This document shows positions 10,456 to 21,232 of a stretch of DNA of 64,000 bases, in pieces. Source of the DNA: Mycogone perniciosa (lineage: Eukaryota; Ascomycota; Sordariomycetes; Hypocreales; Hypocreaceae). The notes beneath the pieces are model-generated. The model did not search any database, was not told the DNA's origin, and saw only the letters and a list, made by a program, of their open reading frames with translations. Within the stretch, counting starts at the first letter, position 1; each line of letters opens with the position of its first letter. The position numbers and the translations under genes were made by a program. Location of the stretch: positions 186,001-250,000 of the forward strand of contig JAOALB010000069.1 of assembly GCA_025331125.1 (NCBI GenBank). Reading direction: 5' to 3'.

Positions 10456-13400
10456 ATGGATACTGCCGCCGTCAGGGCCTTGCTCGCTGCGAGCTTGGAC
10501 ACGGACGCCGACAATAGGCGCCGTGCTGAGCTGCAGCTCAAGCAGGTGAGTTGAGAGCCCTCCCGCCGCCACCGCCACCACCACCATCACCAATTCTCTC
10601 CTCTGTCGCTGTGTCGCCGATGCTGATGCGCGTCTCACCGTCTCTAGGTCGAGGAGCACGCCGGGTTCCTGATCTGCCTGCTCGACATCCTGGAAGCCGA
10701 GCAGGAAGCGAGCGTCCGCCTTGCCAGTATGTCCATGTCTACGTCGCTGCAAACCGCCCCTCCTCCCTCCTCCCCTTGACTTGCCTACTGACCTCGACAG
10801 CTGTCATCTACATCAAGAACCGCGTGAATCGCTCTTGGTACCACGCCGAGGGCCTCCAGACCGAGAGCACCATAGCCGAAGAAGAAAAGACTCGCATCCG
10901 AGACCGCCTCGTGCCCATCCTGGCCTCCTCCGAGGGCCTGGTTCGCCCACAGCTCATCCCCGTCCTGCAGCGCATTCTGCAATGCGATTTCCCCGCCCGG
11001 TGGCCGCGATTCCTCGACTACACCCTGGAGCTGTTAAACACCAACAATCCGGGCTCTGTTCTCGCAGGTCTGCAGTGTCTGCTGGCAATCTGCCGCGCCT
11101 TCCGCTACAAGTCGAACGAGAGCCAGGACAGGGCACACTTTGATAACATTGTCGAGGCCGGCTTCCCGCGCCTGTTGGCCATCTGCAATGAGCTGGTCAC
11201 GCAGGAGAGCGACGAGGCCAGTGAGATGCTTCATCTGGCTCTCAAGGCCTACAAGCACGCTACTTGGGTAGGAGAAAAGCCCGCTTTGGAGCTCCCATAT
11301 CATGAATTGCAGACCCGGTGGGGGCTAACTTTGGCTTCTGTCACTTCAGTTGGAACTTTCCCCCTATTTGCAGCAGGATCAGATCAACATTGCCTGGTGC
11401 ACCGTCTTCCTCCAGACCGTTGCCAAGACCGTACCCTCCAACGCCATGGCTGGCGAGCCCTTCGACCGCGAGAAGCATCATTGGTGGAAGGCTAAGAAGT
11501 GGGCGTATTTTAACCTGAACCGTCTGTTCATTAGGTGGGTACCTCGAGTTTACGCCATTCCCACCAAATGTGTAGAATGAATCCGTCGTTCGACTAACAG
11601 AAAGTTGCAGACATGGAAACCCTTCGAGCCCCGGCAAAGGCGACGGAGCCGTCCAGTTTGCCAAGAATTTCACTGCCAACGTTGCGCCTGAGATCCTGAA
11701 GCACTACCTCCAGGAGATCGAAAAATGGGTTGCCAAGACTTCCTGGCTCAGCCGACCCTGTCTGTCGTACACTCTCGTCTTCCTTGATGAGTCGGTACGG
11801 CCCAAGGAGATGTGGACGCATCTGAAGCCGCATTTGACCAACCTCGTCACTCACTTTGTGTTCCCGGTGCTCTGCCTGACCACCGAGGATGTTGAGCAAT
11901 TCGAGGAGGAGCCGGACGAGTATCTTCACCGAAAGCTCAACTACTTCGAGGAGGCATCTGCTCCGGATGTTGCCGCCACAAACTTCCTTGTCAACTTGAC
12001 CAAAAACCGCCGGAAGGAGACGTTTGAGATTCTCAAGTTCGTCAACGCCGTCGTCAACGAGTACGAGCAGTCCCCCGATGACAAGAAGAACCACATCGCC
12101 AAGGAGGGCGCTCTGAGAATGATTGGAACTTTGGCTCCTGTCATCCTGGGCAAGAAGAGCCCCATTGCCGACCAGGTCGAATATTTCCTCGTCCGCTATG
12201 TTTTCCCAGATTTCACCAACCCCTTGGGCTATCTGCGTGCCCGCGCTTGCGACACCATTGAGAAGTTTGAGCAGCTCAATTTCCAAGACCAGAACAACCT
12301 TCTTACCATCTACCGCCACATTCTGGACTGCATGGCCGATCCGGCGCTTCCTGTCCGTGTTACCGCCGCCCTGGCGCTGCAGCCCCTGATCCGACACGAT
12401 GTCATTCGCACCAGCATGCAGCAGAGCATCCCCACAATTATGCAGCAGCTCCTCAAATTGGCCAACGAAGCCGATATCGATGCCTTGGCCAATGTCATGG
12501 AGGATTTCGTCGAGGTGTTTGCGACGGAACTCACCCCATTCGCCGTTGCCCTGTGCGAACAACTCCGAGACACGTATCTGCGCATTGTTCGGGAGCTGCT
12601 CGAGAAGGAGAGCAAGGCAGGCGAGGATGGAGAGTTGTACAACGACTATGATGACAAGAGCATCACTGCTCTGGGTGTTTTGCAGACCATTGGCACGCTC
12701 ATTCTCACCCTCGAGAGCACACCTGACGTTCTTCTCCACATTGAGGCGGTGCTCATGCCCGTTATCAGGATAACCTTGGAAAACAAACTCTATGGTAAGT
12801 CGTCTGGGTGTATTTGTACTTGCATATCTTTTCCTCATTTCGATTTTACCGGTGTGCTAACTTTGCTAAACAGATCTCTACAACGAGGCTTTCGAGATCA
12901 TCGACAGCTGCACGTTTGCTGCCAAGGGCATCTCGACCAACATGTGGCAGGCTTTCGAGCTGATCCACACAACCTTCAAGGCCGGCGCCGAGTACTACCT
13001 CGAGGACATGCTCCCCGCACTGGATAACTTTGTCCAGTACGGCGCGCCAACGTTGGTCCAGAAGCCAGAATACGTCCAGGCCCTGTTTTCTATGGTTGCC
13101 GATATGTTCACGGGTCCTGTGGAAGGTGGTGTTGAGAGGATATGCGCGTGTAAGCTGGCCGAAGCGATGATGCTCAGTCTCAGGGGCAGCATTGACAGCT
13201 GCGTTGAGGGCTTCATCACTATGGCGATGAACATCCTGGCCAACCAGGAAGTCAAGATCAAGAGTTACAAGATCCACCTCATGGAGATGGTTATCAACTC
13301 AATCCACTATAACCCGATGCTCACCCTTCAAGTACTGGAAAGCAAGGGCTGGACGAACCGATTCTTTAGCCTGTGGTTCGGCGGCATGCCGTCATTTAGT

Positions 13401-14238
13401 CGAGTACACGACAAGAAGCTTTGCATCGTGGCCATTTCGGCCCTGCTCAGCCTGAATCACGACCAGGTGCCGGCAAGCATCTCCGTTGGGTGGCCGCGGT
13501 TACTTCAGGGTATCACCGAGCTTTTCCGGACACTGCCAAGCGCCATGAAGAGTAGGTGGCCCCCCATGTTTGTTTGACGGGCCGGCTTACTAATTGATAA
13601 CAGACCGAGAAGATGCCCTCCGAGACGACTTCACGCTGGAGCCCAACTACGACTATGGCGACGAAGATGAGTGGGACGACAGAGACGCGACATGGAATGG
13701 CGATGATGAGCCCGTCGCCGAGGATGAGTCATCTGAGAACAAGGATGAGAGCACAGCCTATCTGGAGTTCTTGAATGAAGAGGTAAGCCATCTCGTCCTG
13801 GCTTCTTTGGAGGCCTACCCGTGATATACTGACACCTTTTTCTCTCTCCAAGGCCCAAAAGTTCAGCCGCGTTGTTGAGGATGACGACGAGGAGGAACTC
13901 GGTGAGGATAGCGTGCTCCTCGAGTCTCCTCTGGACAAGATTGAGCCATATCAGCTTTTCAGGGCGACCCTTATGAGTAAGTCGATGTCCACACATATCT
14001 CTAATGTGATATCTATTGGAATACTTCGTTTTACTAACTGCAATACCACCTACCAGAGCTGAAAGAAGAGCAACCCCAATTCTACTCCAGTCTTGCAGGT
14101 CATCTTTCTGCTGAGGAGCAAAACGTCATCCAGAGCATCATAGTCAAGGCCGATGAGGTGGCTGCCCAACAGGCGCAACTCCAGGCACAAGGGGGCATGA
14201 TGCCTCCTCACGGGGTTGCCAATGGCGGAGCCAACTAA
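10456..14238 (+). CDS. sxm1: Importin-beta family karyopherin, Sxm1/Nmd5 (importin-7/8) type, nine exons
   Basis: Nuclear import receptor built of HEAT repeats; family members carry ribosomal proteins, tRNA-binding proteins and stress kinases through the nuclear pore with RanGTP. Exons: 10456-10545, 10648-10726, 10801-11267, 11350-11534, 11611-12794, 12874-13551, 13604-13782, 13853-13976, 14057-14238. Together they give 1055 aa, the usual length for this group. The N-terminal Ran-binding region includes the conserved VIYIKNRVNRSW and CDFPARWPRFLD. The middle has HWWKAKKWAYFNLNRLF, YFLVRYVFPDF and many HEAT helices. The C-terminus has the typical acidic stretch (YDYGDEDEWDDRD and EDDDEEELGED), then a Gln-rich end. 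All splice phases match and the branch sites look normal. The start is fixed by the conserved N-terminal helix. No lesions. Confidence 0.95.
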
Positions 14239-15075
14239 ACAACAGAATTATAATGAAAGGGAACATTGGATGAAAAAGCCGTGTAGGGATGTTAGCTTGT
14301 CAGGTCTCCTACCCTCGCCTCTGGGCGAAAGGCTGTTATGCGACGAATGTTTATGATGAAAGAGAAAGAAAAAAGTAAAACTCGACAGGCAATCCGAGAA
14401 AACAAAGAGCTCTAGACAGTGCAAACAAGGCTGGTGAAGGTCGGGCAAAGAGTGGGTGGAAGTAGGAGTACGATCAAAGGGATGACTATATGGTTACCGC
14501 GTATGTACGGCAACGGTCAGTGGAGGAAAGAAAAGAGTTACTGGATGTGGGCTCTCCACGGTTAAGGCGCAGACCGGCGATTTGCAACGCAATAAGAGAG
14601 AGACACAGAGCGAGAGAGGAGGACATGCATGTGTGGTGTTGATGCGCGGGAGTGGTTCTACGTGAGTAGGCAGTTACAGTATAGTTACATAGCATAGTGA
14701 GAGAACGGAGAGGAATCAAGGTAAAGTAAGTCTTGAACAAGTTCTGAGTATTGATGTCTATCTACTCCGTAGTAGATACTACATACTATGAGGTTCTCCT
14801 GGGTACTATCATGACTGCCGGCATAAGTCCGGTTCGGCGCATTCCGGGCCTCCGGCGAGGGCCGCTGTTTTGGACCCGCCAAGGTCAGCTTCACCGAGAT
14901 TAGGCCCCGCCTCACCGACTTGACCTTGGGTACCTTCGGTTGACTCCTGAATCTTTGATCTTGTCCATCACTCGTTACCCTCTCTCCCCTCTCTCTTCTT
15001 TATAAGACACTGAAGAGTTCGCACTATCGCACATAGTAGGTTCGAATCAAGACATACATTCATTCGTTGGCCAAA
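14239..15075. other. Intergenic region between importin and ISN1 genes
   Basis: No gene supported. It contains the palindromic TACTCCGTAGTA at 14763-14774 and, just before ISN1, a TTTATAAGA TATA-like element near 15000 in a CT-rich stretch. Confidence 0.6.
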
Positions 15076-16856
15076 ATGACGACTCGGTATCGTGTTGAGT
15101 GTAAGCTTTACCCCACCATTGCCCTGAACTGAGACCTCCGCCTTGAGGAGAGATGGGAGATGAAGGCTGACTGATGATGTATTGAAGACGCGCTCAAGAC
15201 CCATAGACGAGATCAGTTCATTGGTAAGGACTTTCCACTCCATAGGTGTATCTGTTGGGAGGCATGCGTGATGTGAATCGAGCAAGGCATCGTTTGGTGT
15301 TGTGTCGAGTAGCAATAGCTGGGTGAACTGAACGTATAAGCCAAGCTGCCCTTCATCACTCGACTGAGCTGCTACTACAGTTATATTCTCTTCCTTTTCT
15401 CTTCAGAGGCTGACAGTTTGAATAGAATGGGTCAAAGGCCTTCTTGCTGTGCCGTTTGTGTTGTACTCCCAGCCGACGGGAGTCTTTGGCGATGACACAA
15501 ACGTGGCCAAGATGGCTGAAGAAGCCCATAGGCGCTATGCTGAGATTATGCGAGATGTTGAACTCATGATTGATGACCACAGTATGTTTCCCCTCTTCTC
15601 TTCCATACTCTTTCTCATAGAGGTGTCCCATTTTATTAACATGGCGCTGTAGTCTTTCGTCAGAATCAGGACCGCGTGCTGCCATCTAAACTCGGCATGC
15701 TGGTGCCCACAGCAGGTCCCTTCTTCACCCGGCTGCCCCTCGAGGCGGCCTTCAAGTACCAGGATCGCAAGCGGTACATGTCGTCTCGGCGATATGTGGC
15801 CCCTTCGTTCAACGACGTGCGCTTGATCTTGAACTCGGCGCAGATTATGGCTGTGACGAATGGCGCGCTGCAGTTGGCGACCTTTGATGGTGATGTTACG
15901 CTGTACGACGATGGGCAGAGCTTGGAGCCTTCGAGTCCGATTATTCCTCGATTGTTGGGTATGTATTGTTTACCGCGGAAGCTACGCAGGCTAGGGCTAA
16001 CAAAGTGGCAGATCTGCTTCGCAAAAACATCAAGATTGGCATCGTCACAGCTGCTGGCTACACCACTGCCGATCGCTACTACGGGCGTCTCCACGGCCTG
16101 CTTGACGCCATCGCTGCCTCCACGGACCTGGACCCTGTGCAGAAGCAGAACCTCGTCATCATGGGCGGCGAGGCAAACTACCTCTTCGAGTATGAACCCT
16201 CGTCTCCGCACCGTCTCGCCCCCGTGCCGCGCTCGGAGTGGCTCACCCCAGACATGGCTGCGTGGTCCGAGGCGGATATCAAGGCGCTGCTCGACGTGGC
16301 GGAGTCGGCGCTGCGGGATTGCGTACGGACGATGAATTTGCCGGCAATCATCGTGCGCAAGGACAGGGCTGTGGGTATCATTCCTGATCCGCCCGAGGTG
16401 CGCATCGCGCGGGAGAGTTTGGAGGAGACGGTGCTTGTCGTGCAGCGGATTCTCGAGCTGAGCAGCCTAGGCTCCTCTGCGCAGACGGCCGGTCGCCCAG
16501 GGGGAATTGGAGAAGGAGGTCAGACTCAAGCTCAAGCTCAAGGGGTTCGGCGCGGGCCGATCCCGTTCTGCGCGTTCAATGGCGGACGAGATGTGTTTGT
16601 CGACATTGGCGATAAGAGCTGGGGCGTGACGGTGTGTCAGCAGTGGTTCGGACGGCGAGCAGTGGGAGGGACGGAAGGTGTGACGACGGCGATTCGGGGG
16701 GAGAATACGCTGCATGTTGGGGATCAGTTTCTGAGTGCGGGATCGAACGATTTCAAGGCGAGGAGCGTGGGGACGACGGCGTGGATCGCGAGTCCAGCGG
16801 AGACGGTGGAGTTGTTGGATGAGTTGGCGGATCTGATGCAGAAGAAGTTGTCGTAA
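15076..16856 (+). CDS. ISN1: IMP-specific 5'-nucleotidase, five exons
   Basis: Cytosolic enzyme that hydrolyses IMP to inosine and phosphate, steering purine nucleotide turnover (EC 3.1.3.99 family). Exons 15076-15100, 15188-15223, 15426-15581, 15653-15958 and 16012-16856 join in consistent phase to 455 aa, close to the yeast enzyme. Visible landmarks: MTTRYRVEYALKTHRRDQF at the N-terminus, PFVLYSQPTGVFGDD, and the HAD-type nucleophile motif FDGDVTLYDDG. Further on are IGIVTAAGYTTADRYYGRL, VIMGGEANYLFEYE, FCAFNGGRDVFVDIGDKSWG and the C-terminal HVGDQFLSAGSNDFKAR. The start sits in CCAAAATGAC. A Gln/Gly-rich loop (about residues 327-347) is species-specific. Introns are 87, 202, 71 and 53 bp. 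No damage is seen. Confidence 0.95.
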
Positions 16857-17184
16857 GTGCGTTGAAGGTGATGAGTTTTCGAGTTGTATGACTTCAGAGT
16901 ACTTTGATGAATGGGAAATGATACACACAGCACAACATAGGGGGGTATCGAAGCAGATGACCAAGCTGAAGACCACCAAGCTAGGCATAGAGAGAGAGGT
17001 CAGTAGCAACAGGAGATCATTTGGTAACAACGAGCACATCCCGATTGGCGTTTATGGTTTTTTTATTAGTGTATACAGATAGCTATCTAGGTCCGTTACC
17101 GCGAAAAGCACGAAAGGTTGTTGAAGCACCTGTCAGAACGCCCCTGCGCCTGCCGTTGAGGGCAACTACCAAAGAAATAAGAGA
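16857..17184. other. ISN1 3' flank, no gene seen
   Basis: Ordinary intergenic DNA between the ISN1 stop codon and the tandem array; probably 3' UTR and terminator sequence. Confidence 0.5.
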
Positions 17185-17800
17185 ATTAAAAGAGCGAAGA
17201 GAAGAGAAGGAAGGGAATTAACACCCAACGTTGGGCTCAAACTGATAGGAAAGAAAATAAGAAAAATAATAGTAATTAATAAGGAAAATAAAGGAGCGGA
17301 GAGAAGAGAAGGAAGGGAATTAACACCCACCGTTGGGCTCAAACTGATAGGAAAGAAAATAATAAAAATAATAAGATTAATAGGAAAAATAAAGGAAGGA
17401 AAGAAGGGAATAAAAGGGGGGAAAGAGCGGAGAGAAGAGGAGTAAGGGAAATAACCCCACCGTTGGGCTCAAACTAATAAGATAAAAGAGCGACAAGAAG
17501 AGAATAAAGGGAAAGAACAGAGGCAAAAGGAGTAAGGTAATTAACACACCATTGTACCCCAAAACGCGAAAGGAATATGAAAACATTATAAACGAGTGGA
17601 GCGAAAGGAAGAAGAGAAATAACAGACTGTTGGACCCAGAAGCAAAAAATGAATAAAAATTAAATAAACGAGTGAAGAGAAAGGAAAAGGAAAAAAACAC
17701 ACAGTTGCATCCAAAGCAGAAAATGAGTTAAAAAAAACGAGTGGAGAGAAAAGAATAAAGGAACAAACAGACAGTTGCACCCTGAAGACAAGAAGCCCTC
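17185..17800 (+). repeat. Degenerate purine-rich tandem array
   Basis: About seven diverged copies of a 70-130 bp unit. Each has a purine-only stretch (GAGCGGAGAGAAGAGAAGG type), then an AACACCCACCGTTGGGCTC-type box, then A-rich sequence. The boxes occur near 17229, 17331, 17461, 17547, 17625, 17702 and 17771. Copies 1-3 are closest; later copies lose the core. Strand asymmetry is strong (purines on +). It looks like a decaying minisatellite; no coding role is seen. Confidence 0.8.
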
Positions 17801-18026
17801 CCCCCCCCCAAGAAAGACCATTTAGCTGCCCAAAGCAGTTTGTACCCTTTCCATCATCATCGGCCTGTTTCATAACCTCCAAAGCAATCCGTGCCCGATT
17901 CCATTCATCCCACTTGAAACCCCCCAAACAAACTTACCTGTTGCCCTTCCTCCCATCAGTCAGTCCACTTCAGAACCCTGAAGTCAAGATGCCCCTCCCA
18001 GTGATCCATCTTCAGCGTTGCATCCT

Positions 18027-18644
18027 TCATGGGTATCCCATGTATCGGATAATCTGATGATAGTCCTCGTCATCTGACTCCTCGTCCTCGTCGTTGACGA
18101 GATCACTCACCCTCAAGACTCTCGAGGGTTGGTGCAGTAATGCCTCCTGGTCCTGGGCGAGCCCGAGGAGAATGCGCATTACGATCGGCACTTGGCCATC
18201 CCTCAGCACGGGCTCAGCATACCGAAGCAGAGAGGAAATCCTGCCGACCACCACATTCGCAATAGCGATGAGGTGGCGCTCCTGGGTCCAGTGGTAAAAG
18301 TACTCGGGGGCGTACTTGGCGAGGAGCGACTTGGGGTACATGTTGAAAACGCTCACAGTGTAGTCGTAGACGGTGTACGGGACAAGTTCCTTTTCAGGCA
18401 CTTGCAGTGCCGGCCACCGTCTGGATATCTGTCTTGACACCGGGTCGAGAAGTTGGTCATAGATCTCACTCAAGGTGTTCCTGTGTTTCGAGATGGGCAG
18501 TCCATGACGCCGCTCAACACATCTGGCGAGGTATTCGATGTAAGAGAAATCAGCGGGGTTGTCGTGACAGAAGTAGACAAAGTTGTAGCCTGGCTCGTGA
18601 AAGGCCAATTTGAGATAGACCTCATCGAACCTGGTGGAGGGCAT
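18027..18644 (-). CDS. Hypothetical protein, about 205 aa
   Basis: I do not recognise this protein. The frame is open from 18746, but the ATG at 18644 (residue 35 of the longer frame) is preferred: its context (CCAACCATGCCC) is good and the longer N-terminus reads like translated leader. The protein has aromatic-rich soluble segments (YNFVYFCHDNPADFSYIEY; VFNMYPKSLLAKYAPEYFYH) and a helical region (IAIANVVVGRISSLLRYAEP). An acidic stretch NDEDEESDDEDY precedes the C-terminus. There is no signal peptide or membrane helix with the shorter start. It stands alone, transcribed towards the purine-rich array. It may be a lineage-specific gene. Confidence 0.6.
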   Translation of the reverse strand: MPSTRFDEVYLKLAFHEPGYNFVYFCHDNPADFSYIEYLARCVERRHGLPISKHRNTLSEIYDQLLDPVSRQISRRWPALQVPEKELVPYTVYDYTVSVFNMYPKSLLAKYAPEYFYHWTQERHLIAIANVVVGRISSLLRYAEPVLRDGQVPIVMRILLGLAQDQEALLHQPSRVLRVSDLVNDEDEESDDEDYHQIIRYMGYP

Positions 18645-18746
18645 GGTTGGAGTCTCAGAGCAAACGCGATGGACGATGCTAGAGAAGAGAAGAGGAGGGA
18701 AGAGACTGGGTAGTCTGAAGCTGTTGAAGAGCAAACAGGAGGGCAA

Positions 18747-20286
18747 TGGATGATGCTGAGAAAGGGACGAGGAGAGAAGACGAAAAGCAAGAGGAGAAAC
18801 GAAGTAGTCAAGTGCGCTTTGTTGTTGTTTTTGTTGTTCTTGGTCTGAAGTTGAAGTTGCAGTTGAAGTTGTTGAAGAACAAAGTGATAATGGTCAGTGG
18901 AAGTGCTCCAATTTATGTTCATTCGGTCCTTCGCACTCTATCATGCTTCACACACCTTGCAAGAGTGTACTGGCTGAGGACTTGAGGCTCCTTGACATTG
19001 GTACAAGTACAAGTAGCAAGGCAACCAACAAGCAAGCAAGGTAAGACATTGTTTAAGGCTCGGCTCATTGTCCACCCCCCACCCCCCCCAACTCCTTACT
19101 TTAATAAGACGAGTGTTACAGGTTAGGCTATGTCCCCTGGAACCACGGCTATACTGAACCCGGAATACGATCAGATCAAACTATAACTATATAATTATTT
19201 ACAGCCATGACGGGAAAGTTGTCTCCTTATATATTCATGTGTGGTTATATATTTACATTAGACGTTATCTCGGCTTTACTCACCCTTATAAAGTGGCCAA
19301 GGTATAGTGTTCGGAAGTCCCTATTACCTGACATAGGTAATCGTATCAGCCCAGCTCCTCTATAAGGTGCAGTTAAGGCAAAAGCCAAGCTTACCATCAC
19401 TGCCGATGTCACTTTAGCCGATCACTTTACATCGCAGATGGAATGCTTTATTGTCCTCGCTGTCTTGGCCCTCGCTCCCACCTCATTTGCTATACTTGGA
19501 GCTATTATTGCAGCCCAGGGGCAATCCACCACGCCCCCCCCCCCCAATTCTTCGATTGACAATATGCGGCCAAGTGTACGTATAGCGGGAACATATCCAG
19601 TATTTGATACCCTGAATTATATTGCCTATACGCTTACTAGAGCCGATACTGGCAGTAAAGCTATCACTGATAGCCGGCTACCTTTTAACAAAATCGAGTA
19701 ACACAATAAGCTTATCCTTTTACTTTCCGAGCAGAAAGGAAGTTATAAATACTACATTACTAGTCTTATTGGCGGGAGATACGCCTAAGATAGCATACAA
19801 TATCGCGATCGCTAAAGTTAGGCTGACAGTAAGCTATATAGACAGCTTTATAGCGGCGACGGTATCCCAAAAGTAGCAAAAAGCTATAATATCCGCCTAC
19901 TTTATAAATTCATTTCCTACCTAATATTCTCAAAAGACTTTAAGAGAAAGAAGAGATTTACAAGGAGGGGGGCGGGATAAGGCTGATAGAATAACTCTTC
20001 TGCGAAGAACTGCACTTTTTGCACTTAAAATGCCCACTATACAGTCTATTTAAGTGGCATATCATATGAGTTGCGCCTACTCAGGACTTGAGGCTTATAA
20101 GGAGAGAAAGAGCTAGAGGTTCCTTAGCTTCTCGGCCATCGCCCCCAATAGGGAATCATGAGAAGCCAAGACCCCATGAACGAGGTAGCAAACAACGAGC
20201 CCGAGCTGGACAAGAATCGATGGTCAGCAGCGTTGGGGCAACGCCACAGGGCAAAGCATGGGGGAGCGGCGTGATCATTCTTGTGG
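18747..20286. other. Intergenic region with degraded repeat-like DNA
   Basis: No gene supported. From about 19075 to 19990 the composition shifts to TA-rich with many short palindromes, starting at C-runs followed by AACTCCTTACTTTAATAAGA. A similar junction occurs at about 25075-25100, so both may mark ends of one decayed repeat family. The 87-codon frame at 19438-19701 begins hydrophobic but ends abruptly and shows no family. Confidence 0.45.
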
Positions 20287-20294
20287 CTATATAG
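20287..20294 (+). promoter_or_regulatory. Upstream TATA-like element of the 5S gene
   Basis: CTATATAG about 28 bp before the first 5S nucleotide. Upstream TATA elements at this distance are known for dispersed 5S genes of filamentous fungi and fission yeast. Confidence 0.6.
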
Positions 20295-20318
20295 GGCAAG
20301 TTACTGAAGCTATTCACC

Positions 20319-20438
20319 ACATACGACCATATCCGCTAGAGAATACGGGGTCCCGTCCGCTCCCCCCTAGTCAAACTGGCGAGAGGCAGATTAGTAGTTG
20401 GGTCGGTAATGACCAGCGAACACCGGCTGTTGTATGTT
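20319..20438 (+). rRNA. 5S ribosomal RNA (dispersed copy, sequence variant)
   Basis: 120 nt beginning ACATACGACCATA and ending TGTTGTATGTT. The two ends pair over eight positions as helix I. The conserved TTAGTAGTTGGGTCGGTAAT and CCAGCGAA segments of the internal control region are present. Helix II (CGCTAG with CTGGCG) and the GGTC/GACC stem of the helix V arm can form. A TATA element lies about 28 bp upstream and a T-run follows directly. Filamentous ascomycetes carry dispersed 5S genes in several sequence types. Some loop bases differ from the common type, so this could be a functional variant or a mildly decayed pseudogene; intact pairing favours function. Confidence 0.88.
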
Positions 20439-20440
20439 GT

Positions 20441-20450
20441 TTTTTTTTAT
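20441..20450 (+). terminator. RNA polymerase III terminator
   Basis: A run of nine T directly after the 5S 3' end; a second T-run follows at 20452-20460. T-runs of four or more stop RNA polymerase III. Confidence 0.75.
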
Positions 20451-20460
20451 AATTTTTTTT

Positions 20461-21232
20461 GGGTTGTTTATTATTGCGAGCTTTTGTGGTGTTGTTCCAG
20501 GCTCTTGTTTTAGCAAGGGCCGGTTGTGGCGGCGTTGTGTGGCCAAAAGAGGCAATACGCCGTATTTGCTGTCTATGTCTTAACGCCATCCCGTCGGAGT
20601 GAGCCGCTCATGTATACACGGAGATTAACACCCATAATCGATAGTTCAGACCACAGAGAACGATGGGGGTAAATCGCAAGTACTGGCACATTGATAGATT
20701 CCGCAGCAGGAAACTAGCCCTGAGAACATCTCCATCAGGGCAGACGTATAGCTAGCTGTACTCCCAGAAGTTGTTCACGGCAGCCGCCGCCAGGCTAAAT
20801 AGAAGCGTCCGTTGAACTCCCTCGTTCGCCCGACTTGCATCCGATCCTCTGTTCTCGATTTTTCTTTTTTATTGGCCCGTTCCTGGACCTGATTATCTGG
20901 TATCTCCAGTCTTCCCAGCAGAAATTGAGGTTCAAGGCCGCCGCCACCGCCGCCGCAATGCTCAAATACATGGCCCCGGGATTTTCTGGCTGGAGCCTTA
21001 GTGGCGGTTCAGGTGATAAAGATTCGCCCTCTAAAGGTTGTTACTTAATATAATTTAGGCTTATTTGGCATTCGCACCAGACCCTTAAAGAACTTAGACT
21101 TTGATGTGACTAAAATCACATTCACAACTTCACTGTAACAAAGAGAGACGCAGCTAAAACAACACAAAGATCATACAAAGCAGGGTAAGCACCCAAAAAG
21201 AAACCACCGTACAGGATAGCTTGCTAGATTCA
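20461..21232. other. Intergenic region, nothing recognised
   Basis: About 770 bp between the 5S gene and the broken minus-strand gene. The frame at 20835-21053 has a hydrophobic start but no recognisable feature. Confidence 0.5.

Noticed and set aside
17185..17800. CRISPR-like repeat array
   Set aside because: The host is a fungus, units are degenerate and unequal, and there are no unique spacers.
17377..17927. Phe/Leu-rich minus-strand frames that look like membrane proteins
   Set aside because: They are the antisense reading of the purine-rich tandem array and have no independent support.
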